Assembly: GCA_016281495.1 (NCBI GenBank)
Contig: JAEEIU010000055.1
Location: 17,957 to 81,956, forward strand
Direction: 5' to 3'
DNA: 64,000 nt
Source of the DNA: Treponema sp.
GTDB taxonomy: Bacteria; Spirochaetota; Spirochaetia; Treponematales; Treponemataceae
Shown: positions 52,746 to 61,438 of the stretch, piece after piece
Layout of the letters: each line of letters starts with the position of its first letter
Position numbering within the stretch: the stretch's first letter is position 1
Made by a program: the position numbers and the translations under genes
The notes under the pieces: model-generated
Seen by the model: the letters and a program-made list of their open reading frames with translations, nothing else
Told to the model about the DNA's origin: nothing
The model's database searches: none

Positions 52746-55700
52746 TTAAAATTGCATTCTCCAAGACAGCGTGATAGAAGTCGCAGGAACCCAGGAACTT
52801 TCCAATGCCCCAAGATCCGGCGCAAACTGCCAGCGTATGTTCGCAAACGGTGCGGCAAATTCCAAACCTACTTCCGGATGGAAAATCAAACCGCCGTCCT
52901 CACCGAACAGACCGTCAGCCGACTTATCATAGGTCAACTGCATCATAGCATCTGCATAGACCGTGCTGCCGAAGTACTTACCAATATAAACAGTTGTATT
53001 GTCAAAATAGTTACCGATTGAATCCATATTTTCATTATTTCCGCTCAATCCCTGGGTAATCGCATTTTGCAATATCGTTGTTCGTAAAGAGAATATATCA
53101 AAATTAAGCAAATCACGCAATGCATTCTCAATTTTTCTTACAAAAAGTGTCTGTGCAAGGAAGTCACTTGTGGTAGCCACCACATCCCCTACAGATGTAG
53201 AGTCTCCCGTTGCAATCTGTCCCAAAAGTGCAAGAATCTCGCTCTCCGACTTGGCAGGGCTTGCCGTAAGGACTGGCTTGAACTGCGAAATGTTCTGCCT
53301 TACTGCCGCCAGGGAAATTGTAACAGGATCTCCCCTTTCGTCCCGTTCACGGGTTTCTGCCCTTACGGTAAGATACGGATCAAATGAATTCTGGGTTTCA
53401 TTGAGTATGATGCGACCTTCCTTAAGATAGAAGTTTCGGCTAAGATAGAAGACTTCTCCGCCCCGTAATACGACGTCTCCAGCTATGGACCACAGGGCAT
53501 TGGCCGTATCCATGGTCAGGTGGATGTTGGTGTCCGGGGCAACAAGACCACGAAGAATCGGTTTTACGATGAAATTTACCTTTTGTCCTATATTAAGGAA
53601 AAGGTCCACGTTCATGTTGACTGATTCAGAGGCAGAATCATCCTTTTTGCCTGTAAGTGAAGAGAAGTCCAGGTCAGCAAGATTGTCGATGACGGAAATT
53701 TCTGTGTTTCTGAGCGACATGTCACCGGTAATATTTACCTCATCAACTGTATAGGCAACACGAAGATCCAGTCCCACCATACCCTTGAGCCTTACCAGAG
53801 GAACGTTTATGTCAATCGGAATATCCCCGTTTCTGCCGGTTGAAACAAAGAAGGATATGTCGTCAATGGCCCACCTGTCCATCTGAACGTGAGCACTGAC
53901 ATCAATCGTACTGTCAAGAATATGGAAAATTGTAGATGGAACCTCCATCTCATCCTGGCTCAGGGAGATTTCCATTCGGGATGCGGTAAGATGCTCCGGA
54001 ATGAAATTCGGTGAGTTTATGTCTATATTATCCAGGACAAGGGAACCTTCAAGAATCGGGTCGGAAACAAGGCCTCCAATCTTAACATGCCCGGAGAAAA
54101 CGCCATTGTATATGGTAAGGAGACCGGAGTTGATAAGATAGCTGAACTCTGACATGTCAAGATACAGGTCACTTACATCAAGATCAATCACGGAATTCTT
54201 TATGCTTCCGTTAAGGTTAAAGTTGAACGGCTTGTTCTTGTCAACCATAACGCTCAAGGATCCGTCATCCTGAATAAATCCGCTTACACCCAGGGATTCA
54301 TCAGAGGTAATCATCGTTATTCCAGGCATTTTCTGCATTTCGACGTGAATCGGTATTTTCTTTGCAAAGAAAGTCGATGTCAATCCGTCACTGTCCAGAT
54401 AAACGCCCACATTGTCCGGTATGGTGAACAAATCCAAAACAGACTGAGTTTCCCTTTCTTCCGGCACATCAGGACATTCAAGGGAAATTGTTATTGGGGC
54501 CGCAAAATAATTCTTCTCATCAAACTGGAACAGAAGATTTGTCGTAAGCTGACCGTTAAACTGCCTCAGGTCCATGATTCCAGAAATCTTTTTTGCAAAG
54601 AGTTTTTGCCAGCTGACGTCGCAGTCAGAGACGTTTATTATTCCGGAAGAATAATCCACAACACCCCTGGCATTAAGGTTTTCTCCCGCAAGCTGAAGGG
54701 AAAGGGAATCAACCGTAAGCTCAATCTCGGGGTCGGCAAGGGTTCCTGTCGCCTTAAGTGAACCGTTAAGGGTATCATCCGCCTGCTGAGACTGAAGGAA
54801 ACGGGACATTGCAAATGACTTGATTTTAGCATTAGCCTCAAAGTCAAACAGTTCCATGACCGTGTCACCGTTGAATGGAATGAGCTCCGGATCTGGATTC
54901 TTAAGTTTTCCGTCCAGATCTATCCGTTCCCCACTGAATTCGTTCATGAACGTGAATACAAAACGCAGGTCCTCAAAGCCGTTGTCACCGGTATTCCACA
55001 GCACATAGCCGTCACCGCCAAGCTCAGACATTGAGTCCACGTATGCAATATCGCTTATGATCACACCCTTGTTGTCCACGTTTCCCATAAGGCTCAATTT
55101 TGGCTGAAGGGCATTGTTTCCGTCAATCTCCGCTATCTCAAAGCTTTCTATCTCAACAAATATTCCCTCCTCGTTTGAGTAAGAGAAGAAAGTCTGTGTC
55201 GAAACAGAGAAAAGCATTGTGTTGAATGAAAGCGGGAAGCCTGCCAGCTGTGCGTGACCTGTAATCGGATTACTGAAATTGACAGACAGCTCAAAGCCGT
55301 AATCTCCCGATATGCTCAGCCATTCACCGATTGCATATATTCCGCTGAATTCATATGGGATTGAGTTGAGGTTGCAGTTGGTCATGAAGATGATCTGCCC
55401 GTTCTCCAGATCCATATCCGCATCAACCGTGGCCTGAACAGCCTGGTTTCCATAAACAAGGTCCAGCTGTGACACAGAAACATTCCTGTCCGTTCCGTCA
55501 AACGAAAGAAGCAGGACTTGTCGGTCTTCCTGTGTATTGGCAAGAACCAGATACGGGACATTGTACGTGACGGTCTCGGTATCGGTTGAAATGTACATCT
55601 CACCCGAAGAAATATATGGCGCCAGCTTTGGAGCAAACTCAAGGACAGTCTCCTTAGTCTCACCCTCAAGCAGGTAAGCAATCGTACTTGCTATTGAGTC

Positions 55701-57251
55701 TATGTAAAAACGGTCAAGGACAACCTCAGCCTGAATGTCCGTCTTTCTACCAAAGCCTACAGTTCCAGAAACAGAAAGCTCACCCGGCTGTTCCGCCTCA
55801 AGATGAGAATAATCGTTTACAACAAAAGTAAAGTCAACGGAATCTGAGGACGGGAAAATTTCTGCCTGAGCCGCAGTAAACACCTGTTCCCCAAGATAGA
55901 GCTGCGGAATGAAACAAGTGAAGCCGTTCTTCATCGGGTCTATGTAGATGTCTCCGCTTATGCTCTCTCCGTTCGGCAGTGTAAAATGATCCACGGACAT
56001 CACACCGTTTGGCATAAGGCGTGGTATGTTGAACGTACCGGTATATGTTGCCCCCAACATGGGACCCTGGGCCTTAAGGCTCTTGATGTTCAGGTCGGTG
56101 TTGTTTCCGGACATGTTGAATATGAGCCTTTCCCCGCGTGCAATTTTTGGAGGCACCTCCATTGATCCCGTTGCATTCCACTTGTAGCGGCTGTTCATCA
56201 CGTTTATGTCAAATGAGGCATCGGTCGTTACCCTCATTCCCTGCATCATGGATATCGCGCTGTTTATCATCGGAAGCTTTACCACGCTGAACGGATTCAG
56301 GTTTGACGTGCTCAAGTCGATGTGGAAGTCTCCGGTGCCAAGGTTGAACTGTGCAATTGCAGAATAAGGAAGGCCCTTCTTTGTCGTGCGGAAATCAAGC
56401 ATGTCCCCGCTGTAACGGAGCATTATCTCCGTGCTGTATATCGAATAGTCCGCCTGATTGAGCTTGTCCAATGCAAGAACCACGGATGAACCGGACAGAT
56501 TTGAAAACAGGTTGCCGCTTGCAGAAAAAGAGGCCCCCAGGGTTTGATTGTCCAATGCGGCAAGTGTCAGCAGAAAGTTTCCCTTGGTTTTTGTGGAAAA
56601 GCTTTTTCCGTCCGCCTCCTTGTTCAAATCCATGGATTTTACGGAAGCAAGCACATCGACACCTTCATCAGCGTAATGCACGGACACATTCTTGAGCTGA
56701 ACTGCAAACGGAATGGCAAACAGGGCCTTTCGGATTGCATCAATAGTCTCATCACTCAAAAATTCAGACTTCAATCCTATTTCTTCCAGCTGGGAACCGA
56801 TTTTGCTTTCTGTCTCCGAGTCTTCGGGTTCCGACAGTGAAGAAGCAAGCCGCGTCAGCTTGTCGATGATTACCTGGGACTTTCTCCTGTCAAATTCAAA
56901 GGTTACGTCGTTTATCAGCAGTTTTGAGAATGCCTTGTCAAAATTTCCCTTCAAAAGCTCACGGATGCTGTATTTTATGACCGCATTTCGTATGGTAAGG
57001 AGATTTTCACCGGTATCGGCATCGTAAATTTCTATTCCCCTAAAATGAATTCCGGTCAAGAGAGATGGGGAAAGGGATCGGTAGGTAAATCCGAGGCCTG
57101 TCGTTTCATGGAGTTTGGCGGTAAACTGGGCCTCATAAGACCTGATGGCGGCATCAATACGCTTATAAAGCGGCCTGAGCATGGTTATAACCACGCCCAC
57201 AAGCAAGAGGAAAGCTAGAACTCCTATTGTGTTTCGCACCCAGCGTCTCAT
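52746..57251 (-). CDS. tamB: TamB-like envelope lipid/protein transport protein
   Basis: A 1501-residue protein with an N-terminal anchor (residues 8-28, TIGVLAFLLLVGVVITMLR) and then a long repetitive beta-helical AsmA/TamB-type body across the periplasm. Recurrent strands such as VVDYSSGIINVSDCDVSW and GSLVLDNIDINSP are typical. The C-terminal DUF490 part has PYLTVRAETRERDERGDPVT, SESEILALLGQIATGD and the final SWRMQF with aromatic end. TamB proteins bridge inner and outer membranes, moving phospholipids and helping barrels. The gene lies 16 nt before bamA and is divergent from tmk. Confidence 0.9.
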   Translation of the reverse strand: MRRWVRNTIGVLAFLLLVGVVITMLRPLYKRIDAAIRSYEAQFTAKLHETTGLGFTYRSLSPSLLTGIHFRGIEIYDADTGENLLTIRNAVIKYSIRELLKGNFDKAFSKLLINDVTFEFDRRKSQVIIDKLTRLASSLSEPEDSETESKIGSQLEEIGLKSEFLSDETIDAIRKALFAIPFAVQLKNVSVHYADEGVDVLASVKSMDLNKEADGKSFSTKTKGNFLLTLAALDNQTLGASFSASGNLFSNLSGSSVVLALDKLNQADYSIYSTEIMLRYSGDMLDFRTTKKGLPYSAIAQFNLGTGDFHIDLSTSNLNPFSVVKLPMINSAISMMQGMRVTTDASFDINVMNSRYKWNATGSMEVPPKIARGERLIFNMSGNNTDLNIKSLKAQGPMLGATYTGTFNIPRLMPNGVMSVDHFTLPNGESISGDIYIDPMKNGFTCFIPQLYLGEQVFTAAQAEIFPSSDSVDFTFVVNDYSHLEAEQPGELSVSGTVGFGRKTDIQAEVVLDRFYIDSIASTIAYLLEGETKETVLEFAPKLAPYISSGEMYISTDTETVTYNVPYLVLANTQEDRQVLLLSFDGTDRNVSVSQLDLVYGNQAVQATVDADMDLENGQIIFMTNCNLNSIPYEFSGIYAIGEWLSISGDYGFELSVNFSNPITGHAQLAGFPLSFNTMLFSVSTQTFFSYSNEEGIFVEIESFEIAEIDGNNALQPKLSLMGNVDNKGVIISDIAYVDSMSELGGDGYVLWNTGDNGFEDLRFVFTFMNEFSGERIDLDGKLKNPDPELIPFNGDTVMELFDFEANAKIKSFAMSRFLQSQQADDTLNGSLKATGTLADPEIELTVDSLSLQLAGENLNARGVVDYSSGIINVSDCDVSWQKLFAKKISGIMDLRQFNGQLTTNLLFQFDEKNYFAAPITISLECPDVPEERETQSVLDLFTIPDNVGVYLDSDGLTSTFFAKKIPIHVEMQKMPGITMITSDESLGVSGFIQDDGSLSVMVDKNKPFNFNLNGSIKNSVIDLDVSDLYLDMSEFSYLINSGLLTIYNGVFSGHVKIGGLVSDPILEGSLVLDNIDINSPNFIPEHLTASRMEISLSQDEMEVPSTIFHILDSTIDVSAHVQMDRWAIDDISFFVSTGRNGDIPIDINVPLVRLKGMVGLDLRVAYTVDEVNITGDMSLRNTEISVIDNLADLDFSSLTGKKDDSASESVNMNVDLFLNIGQKVNFIVKPILRGLVAPDTNIHLTMDTANALWSIAGDVVLRGGEVFYLSRNFYLKEGRIILNETQNSFDPYLTVRAETRERDERGDPVTISLAAVRQNISQFKPVLTASPAKSESEILALLGQIATGDSTSVGDVVATTSDFLAQTLFVRKIENALRDLLNFDIFSLRTTILQNAITQGLSGNNENMDSIGNYFDNTTVYIGKYFGSTVYADAMMQLTYDKSADGLFGEDGGLIFHPEVGLEFAAPFANIRWQFAPDLGALESSWVPATSITLSWRMQF

Positions 57252-57351
57252 TTTTTCAGGCTATCCGTTTTGCCGGATTGCAATTTCACCCCCATTATGT
57301 CATACTACTATATAATATATCTTATTTTCGATAAATAAATAAGGCTTTTTC

Positions 57352-58017
57352 ATGATATTAAAGAATTTTATTGTATTTGAAGGCATTGATGGAGCCGGAA
57401 CAACCACTCAGGCCTCACTTTTAAAAAACAATCCGGCCACAGGAAAGTTTCTCTTTACGGCTGAACCGACAAAATCGGAAACAGGGCTGTTTTTGCGGAA
57501 AATGCTCAGCGGAGAGGTAAAGGTCTCCAACGAAACTGCCGCATATCTTTTTGCCGCAGACAGGAACGAGCATGTAAACGGTCCTCTTGTGATAGAGAAT
57601 GACAGGCAGCTTGTCACAGGACTGGCAAAGGCACAGGAGAACGGATTTTATACCGTCAGCGACAGATACCTTTTCTCAAGCCTTGCATATCAGAGCATCA
57701 ACTGCGACCCAAAGCTTCCTGAGGTTCTAAACCAGTTCTTTCCCCTTCCACGCCTCCTGATTTTCCTTGACATCGAGCCTTCAGAGGCATTAAAGAGGAT
57801 GAGCGGAAGAAGCAGCCGTGAAATCTACGAAAAAGAGGACTTCCTCATAAAAACGACGGCCTCATACCGCAGGATAATTGACGAATACTCAAAGGCGGAC
57901 AAAAGAGGGGACATGGAAGTCATGGTTCTGGACGCCACCCTCAAACCGGAAGAAATCCATGAAACGGTCTGGGAAAAACTGACGGAAATTTACCCTGTTC
58001 TTGCACAAAAGCACTAA
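57352..58017 (+). CDS. tmk: Thymidylate kinase with substituted P-loop
   Basis: Tmk phosphorylates dTMP to dTDP. The 221-residue product has VFEGIDGAGTTTQASLL (residues about 8-24), the DRYxxS motif in VSDRYLFSSLAYQ, and the lid region RMSGRSSREIYEKE. The P-loop lysine that contacts ATP phosphates (EGxDGxGKTTQ) is Thr here (GAGTTTQ; codons GGA-ACA-ACC). The rest of the fold is intact, and this variation may be shared by related spirochaetes. A perfect TATAAT (57311-57316) is upstream but no clear -35 box. The short gap to glyA (41 nt) suggests one operon. Confidence 0.92.
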   Translation: MILKNFIVFEGIDGAGTTTQASLLKNNPATGKFLFTAEPTKSETGLFLRKMLSGEVKVSNETAAYLFAADRNEHVNGPLVIENDRQLVTGLAKAQENGFYTVSDRYLFSSLAYQSINCDPKLPEVLNQFFPLPRLLIFLDIEPSEALKRMSGRSSREIYEKEDFLIKTTASYRRIIDEYSKADKRGDMEVMVLDATLKPEEIHETVWEKLTEIYPVLAQKH

Positions 58018-58058
58018 TTATTGTACACTTAGCGGAAATTTGTTTTTGGAGAATCAAT

Positions 58059-59561
58059 ATGTCTACACCCATTGAAAATTATTTGAATTCCTGCGGTGGA
58101 AAACCAAATCCGGCCATGCTCGCTTATGTCGCAAACCTTCAGCAGACAGCAGCAGTCGGCCCCGAGATTGCTGCAGACGTCGTTAACGAACTGGAGAACC
58201 AGAGGCGTCACCTTAAACTGGTTGCAAGCGAAAATTACTGTTCACTCAGCGTACAGGCAGCCATGGGAAACCTGCTTACTGACAAGTATGCGGAAGGATT
58301 TCCGGAGCACCGTTACTATGGCGGATGCGTGAATATTGATGCAGTTGAAAATACAGCGGCACGTGAGGCAGAAGCCGTTTTCGGAGCCGACTATGCTTAT
58401 GTCCAGCCTCATTCGGGAGCAGATGCAAACCTGGTTGCATATTGGGCAATTCTCTCTAAAAAAATTGAAACACCAACCCTGGAAGAACTGGGCGTTAAGT
58501 CTCTTGCAGAACTGACGGACGAACAGTTTGACATGCTCAGGAAAAAATTCGGAAACCAGAAACTCATGGGCCTTGACTATTCATGTGGAGGACACCTTAC
58601 CCACGGTTACCGCATGAATGTTTCCGCAAGGATGTTCGAGAGCCATCCGTATGGAGTTGACAGGGAGACAGGCCTTCTTGACTATGATGCAATTGAAAAG
58701 CAGGCCATGGAAGTAAAGCCACTCATTCTTCTTACAGGCTTCTCTGCATACCCCCGCAAGATCAACTTCAGGAGATTCCGTGAGATAGCAGATAAATGCG
58801 GAGCCGTACTGATGGTGGACATGGCACACTTTGCAGGTCTTGTAGCCGGAAAAGTATTCACCGACGACTATGATCCGGTCAAATGGGCTGATGTGGTCAC
58901 GACTACAACACACAAGACACTCCGCGGTCCACGTGGAGCCATCATACTCTGCAAGGAAGAATTCAAGGACTACCTGAACAAGGGATGTCCGATGGTACTC
59001 GGAGGCCCACTCGGTCACGTAATGGCGGCAAAAGCCATCGCCCTCAAGGAAGCTCGCACTCCAAAATATCAGGAATGGGCACACAACGTCGTAAAGAACG
59101 CACAGGCACTTGCAGAAAGCTGCATGAATCTGGGAATGAGGCTTCAGACCAACGGAACTGAGAACCATCTGATGCTCATCGACGTAACAACATACGGACT
59201 TACAGGAAAGCAGGCAGAGGCGGCACTCTTCAAATGCGGCGTCACGGCAAACGCAAATGCCCTTCCCTACGACAAGAACGGAGCATGGTGGACAAGCGGA
59301 ATCCGTATCGGAACCCCTGGACTTACGACTCTTGGAATGAACGAAGACGACATGAAGGAAGTGGCCTCAATAATCGACCTGGTCCTCAAGGGAACAAAAC
59401 CTGGCGTAAACAAAGAGGGTAAACCAGCCAAGGGAAAGATCGTTCTTGATCCAGACACCGAGACAAAGGCAAAGGAACGCGTACAGGCATTGCTTGGAAA
59501 ACATGTCCTTTATCCGGAACTTGACCTTGATTTCCTGAAGAAAGAATTTGTAAAAGCATAA
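58059..59561 (+). CDS. glyA: Serine hydroxymethyltransferase
   Basis: GlyA interconverts serine and glycine with tetrahydrofolate and PLP. The 500-residue product carries the PLP lysine in TTTTHKTLRGPRGAIILCK, the LKLVASENYCSLSVQAAMG start and NALPYDKN/GIRIGTPGLTTLGM at the end. It is about 80 residues longer than the typical enzyme, with an N-terminal extension of about 40 and an insert around TPTLEELGVKSLAELTDEQ; long SHMTs occur in spirochaetes as I recall. GGAG precedes the ATG. It follows tmk, with a weak terminator behind it. Confidence 0.96.
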   Translation: MSTPIENYLNSCGGKPNPAMLAYVANLQQTAAVGPEIAADVVNELENQRRHLKLVASENYCSLSVQAAMGNLLTDKYAEGFPEHRYYGGCVNIDAVENTAAREAEAVFGADYAYVQPHSGADANLVAYWAILSKKIETPTLEELGVKSLAELTDEQFDMLRKKFGNQKLMGLDYSCGGHLTHGYRMNVSARMFESHPYGVDRETGLLDYDAIEKQAMEVKPLILLTGFSAYPRKINFRRFREIADKCGAVLMVDMAHFAGLVAGKVFTDDYDPVKWADVVTTTTHKTLRGPRGAIILCKEEFKDYLNKGCPMVLGGPLGHVMAAKAIALKEARTPKYQEWAHNVVKNAQALAESCMNLGMRLQTNGTENHLMLIDVTTYGLTGKQAEAALFKCGVTANANALPYDKNGAWWTSGIRIGTPGLTTLGMNEDDMKEVASIIDLVLKGTKPGVNKEGKPAKGKIVLDPDTETKAKERVQALLGKHVLYPELDLDFLKKEFVKA

Positions 59562-59587
59562 AAAAGGGCAAAAAAAATCGCCTTTTT
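59561..59587 (+). terminator. Weak terminator after glyA
   Basis: AAAAAGG (59561-59567) pairs with CCTTTTT (59581-59587) around a 13-nt loop. AT-rich stem, so termination may be partial. Confidence 0.45.
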
Positions 59588-59600
59588 GTAAAAAAATCAG

Positions 59601-59629
59601 TTGTCAAACATGAAATTTGACTTTATACT
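59601..59629 (+). promoter_or_regulatory. Promoter of the secreted protein gene at 59729
   Basis: TTGTCA (59601-59606), 17-bp spacer, TATACT (59624-59629). The transcript should start near 59637, leaving a leader of about 90 nt before the ATG. Confidence 0.6.
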
Positions 59630-59728
59630 GGTAGAAGGGTTCTGTGTCCGTTTATTTGGTGGCCAACACTTAATCAGCGGGCACAACAGGTGGACAAGGC
59701 CCTGAATATCGAACTCGAGGAAGGATTT

Positions 59729-60160
59729 ATGAAAAAAATTATAATGGCATTGGTAGTGGCTCTGGCAGTTACAGTATCAGCAGTCGCACAGAGTTCATCT
59801 TCAAGCACACCGATTTGGAATCACGGAGACAATGTTTCTGATCTTTCATATGAAAGCGTGCCTATCTATAAAATCATGCAGACAAGAGATGCCTACATTG
59901 TTTTATATCTGGCCCGTGGCATGAAAGTTGAAAGCCTTGTTATCCCAAAGGAATGGGAAAAGCGTGGAGATAATAAAAAGCTTTATTTCCGCAACAAAGC
60001 AGCAGGACTTGACTCACTGATGACTGTATTTTATAGAGGCGGTTCATTTGACCATGTTGTTCTGACAGTAACCCTTAACAAAATGGATCCTCTATGGGCA
60101 GTTGCACCAAACGGCACCAAGGTCGACACAAACGTAGATTCTCTGGACATTAAGTTCTAG
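59729..60160 (+). CDS. Small secreted protein of unknown function
   Basis: A 143-residue product with a signal peptide (MKKIIMALVVALAVTVSAVA, cleavage before QSSS) and a Ser-rich linker. The mature part is beta-rich with basic residues (ESVPIYKIMQTRDAYIVLYL; VFYRGGSFDHVVLTVTLNKM). No family recognised. The ATG at 59729 follows GGAAGGA; the in-frame start at 59690 lacks a site and would add non-signal residues. A promoter and a terminator flank it, so it is a single-gene unit. Confidence 0.82.
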   Translation: MKKIIMALVVALAVTVSAVAQSSSSSTPIWNHGDNVSDLSYESVPIYKIMQTRDAYIVLYLARGMKVESLVIPKEWEKRGDNKKLYFRNKAAGLDSLMTVFYRGGSFDHVVLTVTLNKMDPLWAVAPNGTKVDTNVDSLDIKF

Positions 60161-60170
60161 CATCTGAAAA

Positions 60171-60210
60171 GGGAGCTGTCGGTTCAAACACTACGGCTCC
60201 CTGTTTTTTT
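60171..60210 (+). terminator. Rho-independent terminator after the secreted protein gene
   Basis: GGGAGC (60171-60176) pairs with GCTCCC (60196-60201), followed by a T-run (60204-60210). Stem six GC-rich pairs, possibly extended by GT/AC inside. Confidence 0.75.
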
Positions 60211-60227
60211 CTTTAAGGATTCAAAAT

Positions 60228-61205
60228 ATGATAAGCCTCTCACAGGAACAAATTGGTTCGTTTAAGTCTTTCGTTGACGCTCATGATTATTTTATTATCG
60301 CAGGACATAAGGAACCGGACGGGGACTGCATATCATCCTGTATGGGCATGTCGTTCATCCTTAAGCACCTGAACAAAAAGTATACAATGATAAACTCAGG
60401 TCCATTCAAGAGATCCGAGATAAAACAGTTCGCAAACCTTTTTTCCGACCAAAAACCCTCGCTTTACGGGAAACAAAAGCCTGCCCTCCTGATTGTGGAC
60501 TGCTGCGAGAATGAAAGGCTTGGAGATGTTGCCGCCGGACTGGAGGGACTGGACACTTTCATAATCGACCACCACAAAACCGCAGACGTAAAGGGGAAAA
60601 AGGCCATCATCGACCCCACCGCACCCGCAGCCGCACTTCTGGTTCAGCAGCTTTTTGAGGCCATAGTTGGGAAACCGACCCCTGAGGAAGCCCATGCCAT
60701 ATTCTTTGGAGTTGCGACAGATACAGGATTTTTCCATTACCTTAATCAATTTGACTCATCCGTTTTTGAGGCAGCCGCACGACTTACCGCTGCAGGAGTT
60801 AATCCACGAGATGTTTATCAGGAAATGACGGACGGTAAACCATGGAACACAAGAAAACTTCTTGCAATACTCCTGGACAGGGCAAAGAGATACTGTGGCG
60901 GAAAACTTGTCATAACCTATGAGGAACAGGCGGACACAAGAAGGTACGGGCAGGAAGGACGGGATTCGGATGCCCTATACTCCCTCATGCTTTCTACAGA
61001 GGGTGTTGAGGCCGTCGTGTTTTTGAGGCAGGAAAGCGATACAAAATGCACAGCGGGATTCCGTTCCCTTAACGACTGCGACGTAAGCCTTATAGCGTCA
61101 GGACTTGGAGGAGGTGGCCACAAGAATGCAAGCGGTGCAAGCATAGAAGGCCGTCTGGAGCTGATTATCCCCCACATCGTGCAGGAATTCGAGAAAGTTC
61201 TGTAA
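60228..61205 (+). CDS. DHH-family phosphoesterase (NrnA-like nanoRNase/pAp phosphatase)
   Basis: A 325-residue cytoplasmic protein with the DHH metal motifs: IAGHKEPDGDCISSCMG (residues about 23-39), VDCC (about 90), IDHHKTADVKG (DHH, about 110), and the C-terminal DHHA1 motif GLGGGGHKNASGASIEG. This layout fits NrnA, which degrades oligoribonucleotides of 2-5 nt and 3'-phosphoadenosine-5'-phosphate; a cyclic-dinucleotide phosphodiesterase is a less likely alternative because the usual membrane and GGDEF domains are absent. AAGGAT precedes the ATG. The stop codon is inside the first palindrome of the array at 61202. Confidence 0.9.
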   Translation: MISLSQEQIGSFKSFVDAHDYFIIAGHKEPDGDCISSCMGMSFILKHLNKKYTMINSGPFKRSEIKQFANLFSDQKPSLYGKQKPALLIVDCCENERLGDVAAGLEGLDTFIIDHHKTADVKGKKAIIDPTAPAAALLVQQLFEAIVGKPTPEEAHAIFFGVATDTGFFHYLNQFDSSVFEAAARLTAAGVNPRDVYQEMTDGKPWNTRKLLAILLDRAKRYCGGKLVITYEEQADTRRYGQEGRDSDALYSLMLSTEGVEAVVFLRQESDTKCTAGFRSLNDCDVSLIASGLGGGGHKNASGASIEGRLELIIPHIVQEFEKVL

Positions 61206-61254
61206 GATTCTTACTAATCCTGTAATTTTCTTACAACTGTTGTAAGTTTCTTAC
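61202..61254. promoter_or_regulatory. Three tandem palindromic sites with exact 20-bp period
   Basis: GTAAG-att-CTTAC (61202-61214), GTAAT-ttt-CTTAC (61222-61234) and GTAAG-ttt-CTTAC (61242-61254), each within a TGTAA...TTACA context. Starts are 20 bp apart, about two helical turns, so all three face the same side of the DNA. They lie 163-203 bp upstream of the start site predicted from the sigma-54 element at 61385, where enhancer-binding proteins normally bind. The first site overlaps the stop codon of the DHH gene. Confidence 0.75.
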
Positions 61255-61384
61255 AGAAAAACGGATGAATCTTCCAAAAAAATTCTTTGGCGAACAAGTG
61301 GCCATATTTTTTTCAATCAATCTTTCTCTTTACATTACAATGATTTACAAAGTTTTCTCTTTTTTTTCTTATATTTTTTTGAAT

Positions 61385-61400
61385 TGGCACATATCTTGCT
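61385..61400 (+). promoter_or_regulatory. Sigma-54 (-24/-12) promoter
   Basis: TGGCAC (61385-61390) and TTGCT (61396-61400). The invariant GG (61386-61387) and GC (61398-61399) are separated by exactly 10 bp, as sigma-54 requires, and the flanks match the TGGCAC-N5-TTGCW consensus. The start would be near 61411, 28 nt before the ATG. A weak overlapping sigma-70 reading (TTGAAT, 17 bp, TACTCT) exists but its -10 is poor. Confidence 0.75.
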
Positions 61401-61438
61401 TTACTCTAATTAAGTTTTATGAAAAAAGAGGGTATTTT

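Noticed and set aside
52729-52858. Upstream extension of bamA into tamB.
   Set aside because: The signal peptide and the ribosome binding site fit the ATG at 52729; the added residues are the antisense-frame overlap with the end of tamB.
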